From: Nymphaea colorata
Taxonomy: Eukaryota > Streptophyta > Magnoliopsida > Nymphaeales > Nymphaeaceae
Assembly (NCBI RefSeq): GCF_008831285.2
Contig: NC_045142.1
Coordinates: 26,983,876 to 27,047,875, forward strand
DNA: 64,000 bases
Direction of reading: 5' to 3'
Positions 1-12,980 of this stretch are shown piece by piece (position 1 is the stretch's first letter; each line of letters opens with the position of its first letter). The notes beneath the pieces were generated by a model. It did no database searches. It was not told where the DNA came from and saw only the letters and a list, made by a program, of their open reading frames with translations. The position numbers and the translations under genes were made by a program.

Positions 1-423
1 AGGGGGAAAAGGAAAAAAAAAGCTAAGATTATGAACGACAACGCTATTATTTCTATGGTACTGGAAGTCAAATTACATAGAAAATGTGCCCGCCAAAATG
101 GAGCAAAGAATCCTCTTGTCACTATTAATAAACAACGAACGAGTCTTGTTGGGCAGGACAAGGTCATCTGCCTAAGACAGCCATTTTTTCTCATCAGGCA
201 ATCCCCATAGAATGATTGATTGGATGGTGCACCCACCGGGCTGATGATCTACACCAACACAAGCATGGGAATTCTTGAGGGAACCATAGACCTTCCCATG
301 CAATTGTGATTCAGATGTTAGCAGCACGTACTCCTTTGCTGGAACCTTCATTCCCATGTTCCTCCAGACAGGATATGTTTTTGTATTTTAACCTTTGAGT
401 AATAAAATGTTACGTTGGCGTTA
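1..423. other. 3' flank and probable 3'UTR of the PP1 gene
   Basis: This stretch lies downstream of the phosphatase stop codon on the minus strand and presumably holds its 3'UTR and polyadenylation region. Short open frames are present, including one of 61 codons at 172-357 on the minus strand, but none resembles a protein I know. I see no other gene here. Confidence 0.4.
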
Positions 424-1690
424 TCATCCTGACTTCGACGAGTTGGAAGAGGATCCAGTCTTTCCCTTACCGGGCTTAAGAATCTGGAAGGAACAGAGCA
501 GGTTAGTATCCACCAGCATCATGGCACCGGCATTATTGAATTCTCCACAGTAATTGGGTGCAGAAAATATGGTGACCAGCTGCCTATCTGCAAAGAACTC
601 GTACCCGTCTTCCACGACCTGAATAGTTGGCATCGTTAGAATGTAAGTTTAAGACGCCTGGAGTTTAATTTTGGTACAATTACCGGGCAAAAAGAAAACA
701 AACTGATCGGAACGACGAACTATTACCTGATGCGCCCTACAGATGAGATCCAAGTCATGCTTCTTCAAAAACTCGGTCACCTTGTCTGCCCCAAAGATGA
801 ACGACACTCCCCTGTCATTGTCCCCCCACCCAACGATTTCCTTGTCTGGATCTGCCCACAGCAGATCACACAACAACCCTTGATCGGGCACATCTATGGG
901 CCGTTCGATCGACTTTATCTGCTCCAGGCTTTCCATTTCTGGTGACAAACCACCATGCATGCATAGAATCTTATCGTCTATGATAGCTGCAACGGGCAGA
1001 CAATTGAAACAATCTGTGAAGGTCCTCCAGAGTCGGACGCTGAACCGGCGTTTGCATTCATCGTAGAAGCCATAGATCCGGTTAATGGATGCACATTCAT
1101 GGTTTCCTCGCAAGAGGAAAAAGTTCTCAGGGTACTTGATCTTGTATGCCAACAGTAGGCAAATGGTCTCTATGCTTTGCTTCCCTCTGTCTACGTAATC
1201 ACCAAGAAAGAGGTAGTTGGCCCTTGGGGGGTAGCCGCCGTACTCGAACAAACGAAGGAGGTCAGCATATTGACCGTGAATATCACCTGCAGGGAACATA
1301 GGACAATTGTCATTGATAGCTTAAGAATCTTGGAAGGAACAGAACAGCAGTCTCAGTTGAGAAATCGGAATATAGAAAACACGACCATTCTTCAGCATCG
1401 AGAATGAATGACAATGGTGGAGATCGAGAGAGAGAGAGAGTACCGCAGATGTTGATAGGAGCCTCCAACTCAAGGAGATTGGGTTGGCTGAGGAAGATAT
1501 CCTTCGACGCGTAACAGAGCTGAAGGATCTCCGATTCCATCAACTGAACGCGTTTCACCGCAGGCTTGTTGCTGTTGTTGTTGTTATTGTTGTTGCTGCT
1601 GCTGCTGGGGGTGGTGCTGGTGGTGGCATTCTTTCTCGCCTCCAACAAGCGATTTATCAATTCATCCACCAACCTCTCTTCCATGCCCAT
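424..1690 (-). CDS. Type-1 serine/threonine protein phosphatase catalytic subunit (TOPP family), 3 exons
   Basis: Catalytic subunit of protein phosphatase 1, a metal-dependent Ser/Thr phosphatase of cytosol and nucleus that is directed by regulatory subunits. The exons on the minus strand are 1690-1444, 1286-727 and 618-424, with GT-AG introns, giving about 333 aa. All signature motifs are visible: [51 protein letters not shown] and the C-terminal [10 protein letters not shown]. Together these supply the metal-binding Asp, His and Asn residues. Exon 1 ends in the first G of the Gly codon of GDIHG. The start is the ATG at 1690; a second ATG two codons later (1684) is equally possible. Oddities: between the N-terminal helix ([10 protein letters not shown]) and the [11 protein letters not shown] helix lies a Thr/Ser/Asn-rich insert with a run of seven Asn. 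The tail after the catalytic core is Gly/Ser/Lys-rich. The family assignment is secure; the isoform is not. Confidence 0.93.
1566..1612. repeat. GTT/GCT trinucleotide repeat inside PP1 exon 1
   Basis: An imperfect trinucleotide run (GTT, ATT, GCT units on the plus strand) reads as the Asn-rich tract of the phosphatase on the minus strand. Being coding and repetitive, it is likely to vary in length between individuals. Confidence 0.75.
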
Positions 1691-4024
1691 CACCACTCAC
1701 AGATCCCTCGCCCCGCCTGATCGATCTTCAGAAGCTCAAGCGCTCTCTTTCTGTCTCTCGCGGGCTGCGATCGTTCTCTCTCTCTCCCAGATGGGACAGA
1801 GTAGAGGATTGGGGTTGGGAGAGAAGGGGAGGAGGAGGAAGAGGGTGTGGTTGTTCCGTTACTTGCGTGGCTTTCAGCCTCTTCCCACGTTTGCCGCCGT
1901 TTTCGGTTATTGTTCTTTGAAAGAAAGAAACAAGTTGGCACGATCGTTCTTCCTGGCCGACGGACGGACCACAACAAAGCGAGGGGAGAGAGGAAACAGG
2001 CCGGCGGTTGCCTTCACTCTCTCTCTCTCTCTCTTGGCCACGTGGTGGGCAGAACAGCCGAATCCATTTGGCAATTGGCATCTTTCCCTCCGGAACCGCT
2101 CCTCTTCGTCGACAGACGAATAGACGATTGCACAGAGAGAGGAGAGCCAGAGAGCGTTTTGACCGTCCGACGACGGCGATATAGTCCAGATCATTGCCAC
2201 TTAATTTTCTTTGTGGTTTTCCATGGTCAAGAAAACCACGTCCATGACATGCATTCTAACGTCTCCTAGACTTGTTTTTTTCTTTCCTAGCAAAGCCAAG
2301 TGTGCTAACTTATGCTCCCATCAAGAAACATCATATTTTTTTTTCCTTACCCCATTGTATCCCTGACCTGATGAACATCATACAAGTACAAAAATAAACT
2401 ACCAGGATTTCAATCAGGTTCGCCTAAGCCCAAAAGCCGGATCGATGTAACATATCCTGATTAATCTTTTCCTGGCATTGGGACAAATGGACGTAAGTTC
2501 TGACAAAATTGCCGGGATTGAATTCCAGATCAAATTGAAACAATTTTTTCTGCCGATTATCATCTGAGTGCTGGACCCACGATAACCTGACATCTTGCCT
2601 CTGCAAACAGTGTTCTTCTTTGGCATAGCCAACCCGTTAGTCCAATACATGTAATATTTAGTATTTGCTCGTAAATCTTTCTCTGCACCTCTCTCCCCAC
2701 TGTGGCAACGGGGAAGGAATAACTCAAGTACTGATAAACAGCCTCAACTTAAAGATTAAGCAGATCCGACAAAGGCTATCAGGCTGCAATGGCCGGAAAG
2801 ATATATGAAAGTTGGTCATGCCGATCTCCACATTGTTGTTTTGCAATAAAGGTCGCTACCCCTTTTATTGGAAGTCATGCGGTATCTCCAGTAGAAGCCG
2901 GAGATGCATTAATAGTATTGTTCATGACAAGGTGCAAGGCTTCTAAGATAACTCGTACGACGTGATGTGTTGCGGCAAGGGTCATTCTTCCTGTACCAAC
3001 CTCAAGTCACGTAAGAAGGCAGCAGTAACACGGTACAAAAATGCTACCAATAACACGGTACAAAAATGCTACCAAAAAGCAGGAGCGGGGAAATAAGATA
3101 CAACCATGACATTTCTGGCAACATAACGACTTGTTCTACCACGGATTTTAGCCAACCTTATGTATAACAAAGGATCACCACCTGACGAAATCAATCGGTC
3201 TAAAGGTTGCTAACGAAGAGTAAGATCTAATAGACAGCTTGAATACCATCGCCACAACGGAGGATTTTGGCTAGAGCTCACAGTTGAACAATTTCCCAGG
3301 TTCCTGTAAGGCAACAAATAACTGTCAATTTAAAGAAGGCATTTAAGAAAATGACTCGCGCAGCGGCAGATTCGACAGACGAAACTTGCGATGTGACACC
3401 ATTGCCCAGTGACCAAATGACCTTTCAATCATCACGACGATTCGCTTGACATGTTAGGATCAATAAGCGTTTGATCCAACGATATAGATGAAGAGGTCGC
3501 ATTTCCCCAAAGAATGCACGCATCGAGAGTTATATCCCATTGGTGCTGGTGCTGGTGACGAAATGAAGTTTGCCGGGGTTGGTGATGAAACCTGTTTGGT
3601 TGCCCACAATGGAAAATTTGAATAAACGAAAGTATTACTCTCATCATTTGCGGATCAAAGGTGGTTTTTGCATATGGCCGGTGGAACGAATGATTTAACA
3701 AACACATACACCCTCCCAAAGCAATTACCACAGAAAAGAAAAATAAAAAAAAAACAGTTAACGGGAAAATGAATCACGCAGAGGAGACTTAATTTTGACA
3801 AACTTTAATCTATTCCTCAAGAATCTGCATCGATACAAAATCAACTTTATCCTGATGAGTAGATATATGTTGGTGAATCAACTTTATCCTGACGGATAGC
3901 AAGTCAAAATTATTTTAGCCTCTTGTATCAAGGCCGGTACAAAATGTCTCAATGAAAATCAAAACTGAGAAACATTACTAAGTTAAATCAATATATGGGC
4001 TCGATATCGCTCTTCACTATCCTT
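1691..4024. other. Intergenic: PP1 promoter/5'UTR, then 3' flank of iPGAM
   Basis: About 1.69-2.2 kb is rich in CT/GA runs, as expected for the phosphatase leader and promoter on the minus strand. From about 2.2 kb to 4.02 kb lies the 3' flank of the mutase gene. Minus-strand open frames of 78 codons (2414-2650) and 99 codons (3432-3731) have no recognisable domain, and I treat them as chance or UTR sequence. A short duplication of the words 'aacacggtacaaaaatgcta' occurs near 3029-3068. Confidence 0.4.
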
Positions 4025-7000
4025 CTAATTATCAACGACCTCGATGAGAGTAGGTTCATAATCACTCGGTGCCTCCAGACCGTGAAGGTTCATCACTGTA
4101 GCAGCAACATTGGCCAGCCCACCACTCGGCAAATCATTCCTGAATCTCACTCCCTTCGCCAAGCCCGGGCCACCAATAGCAATGGGTACCTGCACAAGTG
4201 GTGCGAGGAGCAGAAATTGAACACCAGCAACAATGTAGACGCAGATATAATCTCGTAAAAGAGTGTTGGTAACAAGACTATGGAAAAAACCAAGGTAACG
4301 TGGTGAATGCGTACAGGTGATAAGGTATGAGATGTAAGGATCTGGAGATTTCCGCTTTTATCAAACATAGGTTGGCCAGTCTTGCTTCTCTTCACCATGT
4401 CCTCAGCATTCCCATGATCAGCAGTGATCACAAAGATCCCACCAACTCTTTCCACAGCCTCAAGCATCATCTGCAGGAACATTTTCAGCTTAGCATCAGT
4501 TTACGACTCGTGGTAAAAAAAAAGATGGTCACAGGCAGACACACTCCGCCTTGTAAAATGAATGAGACCAACAACCACGGATTGCAAGGGCGAGATGCCA
4601 GTTTCACAATCATAAGTGTTAAGTTCGGTTCATTCAATTTCCTTGTCGACAAAAATCAAGGAAGCCTTGAGAGAACAGCCCTCTGGGCAATGCGTAGTGT
4701 GTAAAGAAGCCCCTCTCACACTATGAACTTTTCAAGATATAGCACACACTGAACTATTTCCCTATCCAAGAGGATGGATGGTCTTACACATCAAGCCAAA
4801 TAACTCAACCGAGGAAGATCAAAATGGATCTACTCGCTAAAGTTGATCATGGACCGAGTAATTCAGCAGCACATCAGATAAAGACCGCAAAATACAGAGG
4901 GAAAACTAAAAAATATCATCCCCAGCCCCATATTTATGCCAGGATAGTAGACAATGGAAACCCGACTCATATTCCGTCCACCAGTAAACAATAATCTATA
5001 TGTTGTTGTTCATTACTAACGTTTTGCTCGAAAAGTGCCTACAAGTTATCATGAAAACCAGATTATGATTGCCCAAAGGATTATGTTCACACCATCCAGC
5101 AGACCAGACACTCTAAAATCATTTATATAGAAGACACGATGGTAGAACTTATAAATAATATGCTTAGATTCTCAAAAGAACTGAATCAAAGAATAAAAAA
5201 GGAACTCATTCCTCCCAACCTGATGGCTAATACAAAGTTACAAACACTGAACACGATTTTCTCAAACAAGGAACTTAGTGCAGCTTAATAGCCTCCACTA
5301 CTTTCATGTTATTATATTTCTTTAGTGGGACAACTTATCCGAGGCAAAAATCAAATCCCAGTGAAAGAGGGAGAACCCTAGAAGAGCAGTCTTCACAACG
5401 TCCATCAGCTAGCGACGGGAATGCATAAAAGACATATTATAAATCAGTGCAGTGCTTTCGTTAAAAATACAACAAAGAATGTCGTAAATTACCTTAATAG
5501 CATCATCAGCAGCTTTGCAAGCCACGACCGTAGCCTCAATATCACCGGTATGACCCACCATATCACCATTGGGTAGGTTGACACGAATCTTTCAAAGTTA
5601 AAAGAGAATAATTAGCAATCGAGATAAGAGAATAGTTAAACCAGAATTCCAAGAGCAACCATACCTGGTCATACTTTCCACTGAGAATGGCATCCCTGGC
5701 CTTCTCAGCTATCTCGATGGCCTTCATCTTGGGTTTGACATTAAATGTAATGCCACTATCACTTGGAATTTCCACGTACTCCTCCATATCAGCATTGAAA
5801 TAGCCAGACCGGTTTCCATTCCAGAAAAATGTCACATGACCAAACTTCACAGTTTCACTGCCATTACAGTGGTACATTAGATGCACGGCGGATAATAAGT
5901 ATGAAATAAACACACAAAGGGAACAAAATAGTACAAGGCAACCATCTTGATACAGAGGAGTTGTTTACACACTTAAAAAATTCACCTATGACAAGTAAAA
6001 AAAAAAAAAAATCACTTGTTGGTCACATTTTCCATCATTAAGTCCGTACATATAAGCTAAGCATCGAGGAAAAATAGACATGCACACAGACCATCACTTC
6101 ATGAAATTTCCATACAAAGGCAACCAGAAAATATCGTGTAAAGAAAGTGAACATGCCCATACTTCTATAACAAGCAAGTTTGTGTTCATGTCAGACATCG
6201 ATGTATAGAAAGTACACAATGGGCAAACCACACGCACCAGACAGGTCATAAAACACACAGAACATTATAGAATTCGATGAAAACAGCCATAAAACTCATG
6301 AGTTACCTGCAGGCAAAAGTACGAACACCATTATGCACCAGATATTCGCCAGATGTCCTCTCTATTTCTGGAGGTGAGACCAGATAGTGACTGGGAAGTT
6401 TCAATTCTCCATCATATTGAAGCATACCAGCATAACGAATTTTAGGAACACGGACCCGGTCAAATTTGTCAAAATCTTCATATTCAAAAGCTTTTGCAAC
6501 CATAACCATGCGATCAGCTCTGAAGTTAACTGTGACCACAGCATCACCATCTACAATAGGTCCAACGGCTTTTCCATTCTCATCAACAATGACAAACGGA
6601 GGCAGATACTGGTCGCTTGCCTTGGGCTCTTCTCTGAGCTTTTTGACAGCTTCCACAGCATTCCGAAACTTGAAAGGTGCTTCGCCCAAAACCTGGGCAT
6701 CCCACCCACGCTTAACAACACCCCAGTCATTCTGCAAAATAAGCAAGAAATTTAGTCCAAACACCAAACAAAGGAGGGACATAGAAGATGAAAGTAAATT
6801 GCTGGACATAATAAATAACTACGAGTTACCATCCAACAATTTCTATTCTGGGTGCCTTACACTCATTTGCATTACATGGACAAATGGTAATCCCATCTAT
6901 CAAGGCAAACTTAAGGACTTATGAAAGAACAAAGAAAACAAATTATCAGTCTTGGTTCTCTCTCCCAGGAAAGCATATAATAAAGTGCCTAAAAAACTTA

Positions 7001-10000
7001 ATTGGGAATTGGAATTTGGAACTAAAAGAAAAGGCAGAATAAAGGTATAGATATGACCACCTAAAAAAAAAAATCAACTTTAAAATTAAAATCAGTACAT
7101 ACATGAAATAAATTTCTATTCATGCACTTCATGAAATGCACCAAAAGAGTGCACAAGTGGTTCACAATTCACAAGCGTAAACTATTAATATCATTTGTGG
7201 AACATACAAGGGCCTGATCCATGCAGATGAGCAAACATAAATTCTATTGTTCTACATCAACTATTCAAATTTCAAAGGCAGGCTATCTTCCTTTTTATGT
7301 GAGAAACACAAAATACGCAGATCACCTCTCCCATTCATATTTCAAATCTCATTCCGTTGGGCTCATTGTATTTTTCCAATGCATTAATCACCTTTATATT
7401 TCACACTCGGCTGAATTATAAACACAGACAAGATACTAAAGCAATCTAGCAACAATACAGAAATATAAAATTAGCATTTTACCATCCCAAGCAAATAACC
7501 TAAGTATCTTCAAAAAAGTTGCTGGCTTGCCCCCTGCAGATGCGGTGATGGTGTGGCAACTGATCGTTCTTTGGTTTTCATTAGACAATTGATAGAATCA
7601 GAGATGGTTAACTGTTAGTTTTATTTTTTGTAGGCAACCAGTACACACACACACACCCCATGCCCGGCATCTGTGTGACATGGAAAATAAATTGAAGCAC
7701 ACCTCCTCCACTTTAATCTGTCTCATTATTCCACTTTCACTTTGTTATTTATCAGTAAACTAGAAAATAAGATTGATGCATGGGGAAGAGAACAGTAGAA
7801 TTTGCAAGTCATGGCTGATTATTAGTCACCAGAAGTGACAGAACAGAAACTTACTAAACCTTTTGAACATACTTCACTGAGAACAACAGTAAAAATATCA
7901 GTAATTTATCTAACCAAAACCATACACATGTTCCAACATAAAAAAAGCCTCAAATAGAATTATCATGTTCACAACATGAAGGAGATAGTCAAGCTTACTA
8001 CAGAAGACAATAGTCAAGATCCACAAGTTTAATCCCAGCATGAAAATATTAAAAACAAAGAAGGAAAATAGTTACCTCATAACGGTCCATTGTGACATAC
8101 ATACGTCCTCCACCTGATGCAATCTGTGCATCAACTCCTTTTTCGCGCAATTTTGCAAGGTCACTCTCTAGAGTTTCTACAAATCCTACACTTGACCCAT
8201 CCAACACATCCCGACCATCAGTGAGCACATGCACACGGATTCTCTTAGCACCATTCTCACTAGCACCTTTCAGTAATAACTGCAGTGGAGAAAGAGAAAA
8301 GAAAAAAGAGATGATAATCCTGCTATATTCAAGAACGAAAAAATAACCCAAAAAAAAAAGCTTAAAATTCCAAAAAAAAAAAAAATTACCTGCAACTGAT
8401 CAAGCCGTGAGTGAACTCCTCCATCACTCAACAACCCAATAAGATGCAAAGTTCCTTGATCAAAACATTCTTTTATGTACTTAAACCCTTCCCCTTCATA
8501 AATCTTCCCAGATGCAAGTGCAAGATCCACCAACTGAGCACTGCAAGCGTACACATGTCATATGGCGTATGTGAAATTAGTTCGCAAATAATACACGCTA
8601 AAAATGAGTTCATGCCAAGTATGCATCACTCTGTACATGGAAAAGTTAGGATACAAGTTTGTTCGTGCATTATATCCCATAAAAAAACGGCCAGGATGCA
8701 GTAAAAACTGAAATTGAGTTCAGAGCAGCTGCAAAGATGATCGGTGAAGAAAAACCCCTTGAAACATTGATCTCCTTTCCAAGGAAAGCATATCATGAGT
8801 ATTTCAAAAGAACAAATAGCAAATACATTTATAATTAACATTTACAATTTTATTAAAATGACCAAGGTGATCACAATCTAGAACTATATGGGCTACATAT
8901 ATAGAAGTGTGCCACTCCTAGACAGACACAGAATGGTTCCCTTCAGCCACTAGCCTGCCTGCATTGATCCCCGGCTCTATATTTAAGAAAACGGGACATC
9001 AAATTTTTCAATCTTGGTGAGGCAATCTCTGGCATTAAGCTGGAAAACCTAAGACCCTCTCCCTCTCACCCAAAAAAAAAAAAAGGGAAAACAGCACAAT
9101 GAACATGAACAGGGTTGAAACAATACCAGAAGGTTAAAATACTAGAAGCGCTTTTTATTTGGAAAACATGATAGTATCAATTCCCGGATAAAATGATAAT
9201 AATGCTGTATATTTGGTAAAAGTTCACAGCAAACCATTCGAAAAACCATATTTCATGATTTTACCATGACATTTCCTATGGATACTGTAATCAGAACTCT
9301 TTCTGAGAAGCTTTGGAGATATACAAGTATCCAAATGCCACTTCCAAACATGGCATGAATTATCATCACAATCAGTACAAATGCAAGAAGTTAGTAGGCT
9401 ACAGAAAATGTCCATCCCAAATAATCAGAGTAAGGAACCCTATCAAAAGCAGGGTGGAGTAGTCGCCATTAATCCCACCTCATAGTTATTTCAATAATAT
9501 CACCATGGATTACGATAGGGTAAAACATCTACGCAGAACACTAGGAGTTAGAACATGATCCGCAGCATATAAACAGTGCATATAATTTGCAAGGCTCACA
9601 AAAGTATGCTTTTACAGGCCTTTCATGGTTTTAACGTCCAAAGTCTCACCCTTGGGCATAAATACGACCAGCACCCAGGGCATTATGGCCGACTTCACTG
9701 TTCCCCATATCATCTTCTGTAGGAAGCCCCACAGCCTTACCATGTGCTCTAATCAGCCTCCACCTCTCCGGTGCGGTCTGAGAAAGACAAGAACAGTATC
9801 AATAAAGCGGAACTTAAAGAAAATATGCAACTACAGAGCATCCATATCATAGCATATGCAATTGAGAACAAATGATTATCTGCCTTCACTTCACCCGAAG
9901 AGTAAATCCAGATAGCACAATAACATGATCTTAGACAACAAGACCCCAACAAAAACTAGTCTGTATACATATCACATATTTTTCACCACAGAAGCATGAT

Positions 10001-10476
10001 GGTGAAATAAAAAGCATTTACAAAGATCATCGAACAAACTTGTTCGCATGAACTATGACCTATATGTTGTTCAACAACCCCTCGAGAATACCAAACTAAA
10101 TGTTGATGCCATGAGATCAAAAAAAGCTCTTCAGGGAACCCAGATTGCTAAGGGTAAGTTAATGTCCAGATATGAGTGGTCGAGAATAACAAAAATTCCC
10201 AAAAGACCATATCAGAAAAGAAAGTCAGGATACAGAGAATCCATGTGGCAAAGCAGTTGATTATCTGGAAAGCAACAATCCTGTGAGAGATCAAGATAAT
10301 GAAGATGAAGGCACGGAAGGTTTGACTGGGAGAATGAAAAAGCTACGCAACAGAAAAAAGATATGCAATTCTACTGCAAACATAGCAGCAAACAAGCAAA
10401 AGCAGTATGCGAACCAGAAGCCATTGAGCATCAGAAGTCGAGTTGTTTCAAGACTAATCGATCTGGAGAAATGGAG

Positions 10477-10511
<35 letters not shown>

Positions 10512-10684
10512 ATATGAATTACCTGCTTCAGGGAGTCCATGACGGGAGTTTCGGCAACATGGATGCAGTTATATTCGTCCGGCTTGGACTCGCCCCATCC
10601 ATCCAAAACAATGAGGGCTATCGGCTTCCCCTTCGGGAGCTTAGGGTGATCCGGCAATTTCCACGAGAATCCAGAACTACCCAT
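4025..10684 (-). CDS. 2,3-bisphosphoglycerate-independent phosphoglycerate mutase (cytosolic iPGAM), 9 exons
   Basis: Interconverts 3- and 2-phosphoglycerate in cytosolic glycolysis with two bound divalent metals and a phosphoserine intermediate. Minus-strand exons: 10684-10523, 9777-9650, 8540-8390, 8279-8076, 6731-6307, 5857-5665, 5588-5493, 4470-4315 and 4189-4025. All introns are GT-AG and the phases join cleanly to 559 aa, the usual plant length. The protein starts [10 protein letters not shown]. It shows the metal-binding IVLDGWGE segment, the catalytic-serine motif [25 protein letters not shown], the substrate loop [42 protein letters not shown] and the C-terminal [15 protein letters not shown]. 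No frameshift or stop was found, so this looks functional. The intron between exons 4 and 5 is the longest (about 1.3 kb). A CT-repeat lies about 15 nt inside intron 1. The start ATG is the family's usual one. A leader intron and a TATA box lie upstream. Confidence 0.96.
10479..10507. repeat. (GA)n microsatellite in iPGAM intron 1
   Basis: About 14 GA units on the plus strand (CT on the sense strand) begin roughly 15 nt downstream of the exon 1 donor site of the mutase gene. Confidence 0.85.
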
Positions 10685-10693
10685 TTCTCAAAT

Positions 10694-10973
10694 CTACACA
10701 AAATAAAAACAGATTATTAAAAAGAAATCGGATCACCTGAAGAGTTGAAACAAGAACCAGGTTTCCGCCTCATAAACAAGGGCAAATCCAGACAAGAAAC
10801 GATGAAATCGTGGACGACCGCCATAGCAACGAAATGGAAAAAAAAAAAAAAGCGGAAGACAAAGAAAAACACGAGGAACCAGTATCAGATGAGACGAAGA
10901 AACAGCGGGGAGAATAAAGATCGGAGGGCGAAAGACATCGATCTGCAAGTAGGAGAGAAGATGAGTTATTTAC
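10694..10973 (-). other. Probable 5'UTR intron of iPGAM
   Basis: On the minus strand a donor (TTTCAG|GTAAAT) ends a leader exon at 10974. An acceptor (TGTGTAG|ATTTGAG) opens the coding exon at 10693, nine bases before the ATG. The interval is T-rich on the sense strand, as expected of an intron. Leader introns are common in highly expressed plant genes. This is inferred from splice signals only. Confidence 0.6.
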
Positions 10974-11064
10974 CTGAAATCGGATGAACACTTACACGGG
11001 AGAAGAAAAGAGGAAGGTGAAGAAGGGACGGCAAGCAACGAAAGACAGAGGGTGGTGCGGTCTG

Positions 11065-11072
11065 ATTTTATA
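11065..11072 (-). promoter_or_regulatory. TATA box of iPGAM
   Basis: TATAAAAT on the minus strand, in a CTATAAAATC context. It would place transcription start near 11,040, about 65 bp before the leader-exon donor, which agrees with the proposed 5'UTR intron. Confidence 0.6.
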
Positions 11073-12907
11073 GAAGCGGAGGGACGCTTTGAGGAAGAGA
11101 AGATGCGGTCCTCCGTTGGAATCGGTCGATACCATATACGATTGATTTGCTTAAACACGGCTAACATTTATGTGCAAATTACAAAGAGACGCTCAAAGGC
11201 TTAAAGGAAAAAAAAAAATAAAGGCACTCAACGTTTCACAATTACATATTTACCCTTAACGACTGAGATTATGCCTAAAAAAACAGCGAACTAAATAAAA
11301 AGGGAAAAGGAAAATCACTGTACTGTTTTCTCTTCCGCTCGCTCAGTGTTCTTCTCCATCTCCATGAATATTCGGTGTAGCAAAAAAGGGAAAGGAGAAA
11401 TCGAGTAGAAAGAAACGAACAGGAATTCAGCGATGGTACCTTTCAGAAATTAAAAATCAAGCGTTCGTTCCCTTCGCCGTGGTACCTTTGAGAACGAAAG
11501 GGACCAAGAAGAAGGGTCTGTATGTTGTGAAGGTTCTGCTAATCACAATCGAAGAGGGACAAGCAGGAGCAGAACTTCAGGAATGAAGAAGAAAGGGAGA
11601 GGGAAACGCAGAATGAGGAAGGAAGAAAACTAGTGGATGCCCAAATCAAGAAAACGGGCGGTCGAGGCAGGCGATGGTTGCTGTTGCAGCGAAGAAGAAG
11701 GAGGCCAGATCTGATGCGCGAGTTCACCTTCTGTTTTCTAAACGATAATTTTAATGGTTAAGGGCAAATTTGTAACTAGCGCAACGGCAGCAAGCCTGTT
11801 CCGTGAATTCTTTAGAAAAGTTGAGCGCCCATTTGTGGTATTCCCAAAAGTAAGGGTTCTGTTTGTTATCTTTGTATTTGTTCTACGTTTGCAATACATA
11901 TACTTATTTCATCTGATGTAAGGCTTCCTTTAGAAGGAGCACACCACGCCTGTAGAAGAACGAAAGTGGTGACGCCAAACCCTATAGTAAATAAATACCC
12001 CATCATGACATGTCGTGACTTGTGATGGATCTAATATTTTATCGAATTGGACTTTGGAAATTCCGAGTAATCATCCAATTCGTTCCAATCAAAAGATTTT
12101 ACGTTGTGAAACTTGAATTCAGATTAAAACCTTACTTCCATTCATGAATTTAGCGGTTGAAGGTGTGATATAATTCTGTGAACACGGGGAATGGCGAAAG
12201 AAGGTGAGTGGCGGGTGGTAGTTTTTGGAGGCAAAGGTCTGTCTGAGAGAAGCAGCAGCAGAAAGCAAAAGAAGGAAAAGGGCTTCCGCTCTCGGAATAA
12301 ATTCCAAGGAATATCCGATTCCGCTTAAACGTCGCTGCCATCGTACTTTTTTTCTGGTTTTGAAGAGGCTGGCTGGATCGGAATCTGATGGCGGTGGGGA
12401 AGGATTAAGGAAGGAAACGGAGAAGAGAAGGGCAGCTATTAGAGAAGCTGTGTGCTGGGCTGGTGCGCTGCACCTTGAATGGCGGGGTCTCCAAGCTTTG
12501 ACCCGCCGTCGGTTGGCTCCTTTCTCCGACGATCCGCTGTTTCCTTCCCCTGTCTCCCGTCCTGGTGTTCGGCCGCCATTAGTTTTAGAAGCGGGATTTG
12601 GAAACCGCCTTTATCCTCCCCAACCCATAGCAATTACCAAAGTTTCTGTTTGTTTTTCCAGCTGCCGGTCATTATGGCAACACCTGAAACCCTAGCTACC
12701 GCAGAGAACAGAAGGGTGAGTGTGTATGGTTCGATTCATTAGCTCTTCCCCAAGTGTTCGAGGATCGAGAAAACTACCGCTGTAGTGTGGGGGCGACGCC
12801 TGTCTGAGATGCACCAATGGCTAGCGTCCCGCCCTCCATGTCTCTTCCACCCATGCATCTTTTTTGGTTTGATTGTCACGTTGTCCAAAGACAAATCCCT
12901 TCATCAA
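11073..12907. other. Intergenic, with a possible orphan first exon at 12,674-12,715 (+)
   Basis: No complete gene is recognised. From about 12.2 to 12.7 kb the plus strand becomes GC-richer and gene-like. An ATG at 12,674 opens 14 codons (MATPETLATAENRR) that end exactly at a consensus donor, AGAAGG|GTGAGT. I find no matching downstream exon, and the tRNA gene follows 190 bp later. This could be the 5' end of a gene whose remainder has been lost, or a chance match. A 156-codon open frame at 12,225-12,695 shows no known domain. Confidence 0.3.
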
Positions 12908-12980
12908 GGGGATGTAGCTCAGATGGTAGAGCGCTCGCTTAGCATGCGAGAGGTACGGGGATCGATACCCCGCATCTCCA
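12908..12980 (+). tRNA. tRNA-Ala (anticodon AGC)
   Basis: A 73-nt cloverleaf. The acceptor stem GGGGATG pairs with CATCTCC with one G-T wobble. The D arm is GCTC/GAGC, the anticodon stem CTCGC/GCGAG has loop TTAGCAT and anticodon AGC, and the T stem is CGGGG/CCCCG. The discriminator base is A73. No CCA is encoded, as normal for a nuclear gene. There is no intron. A CAA lies just upstream, as is common for plant tRNA start sites, and a TTTT Pol III terminator follows about 12 bp downstream. The sequence agrees with the standard plant tRNA-Ala. Confidence 0.97.

Noticed and set aside
2414-3731. Minus-strand frames of 78 and 99 codons between PP1 and iPGAM
   Set aside because: No domain similarity, no splice structure, and the position fits the 3' flank of iPGAM.
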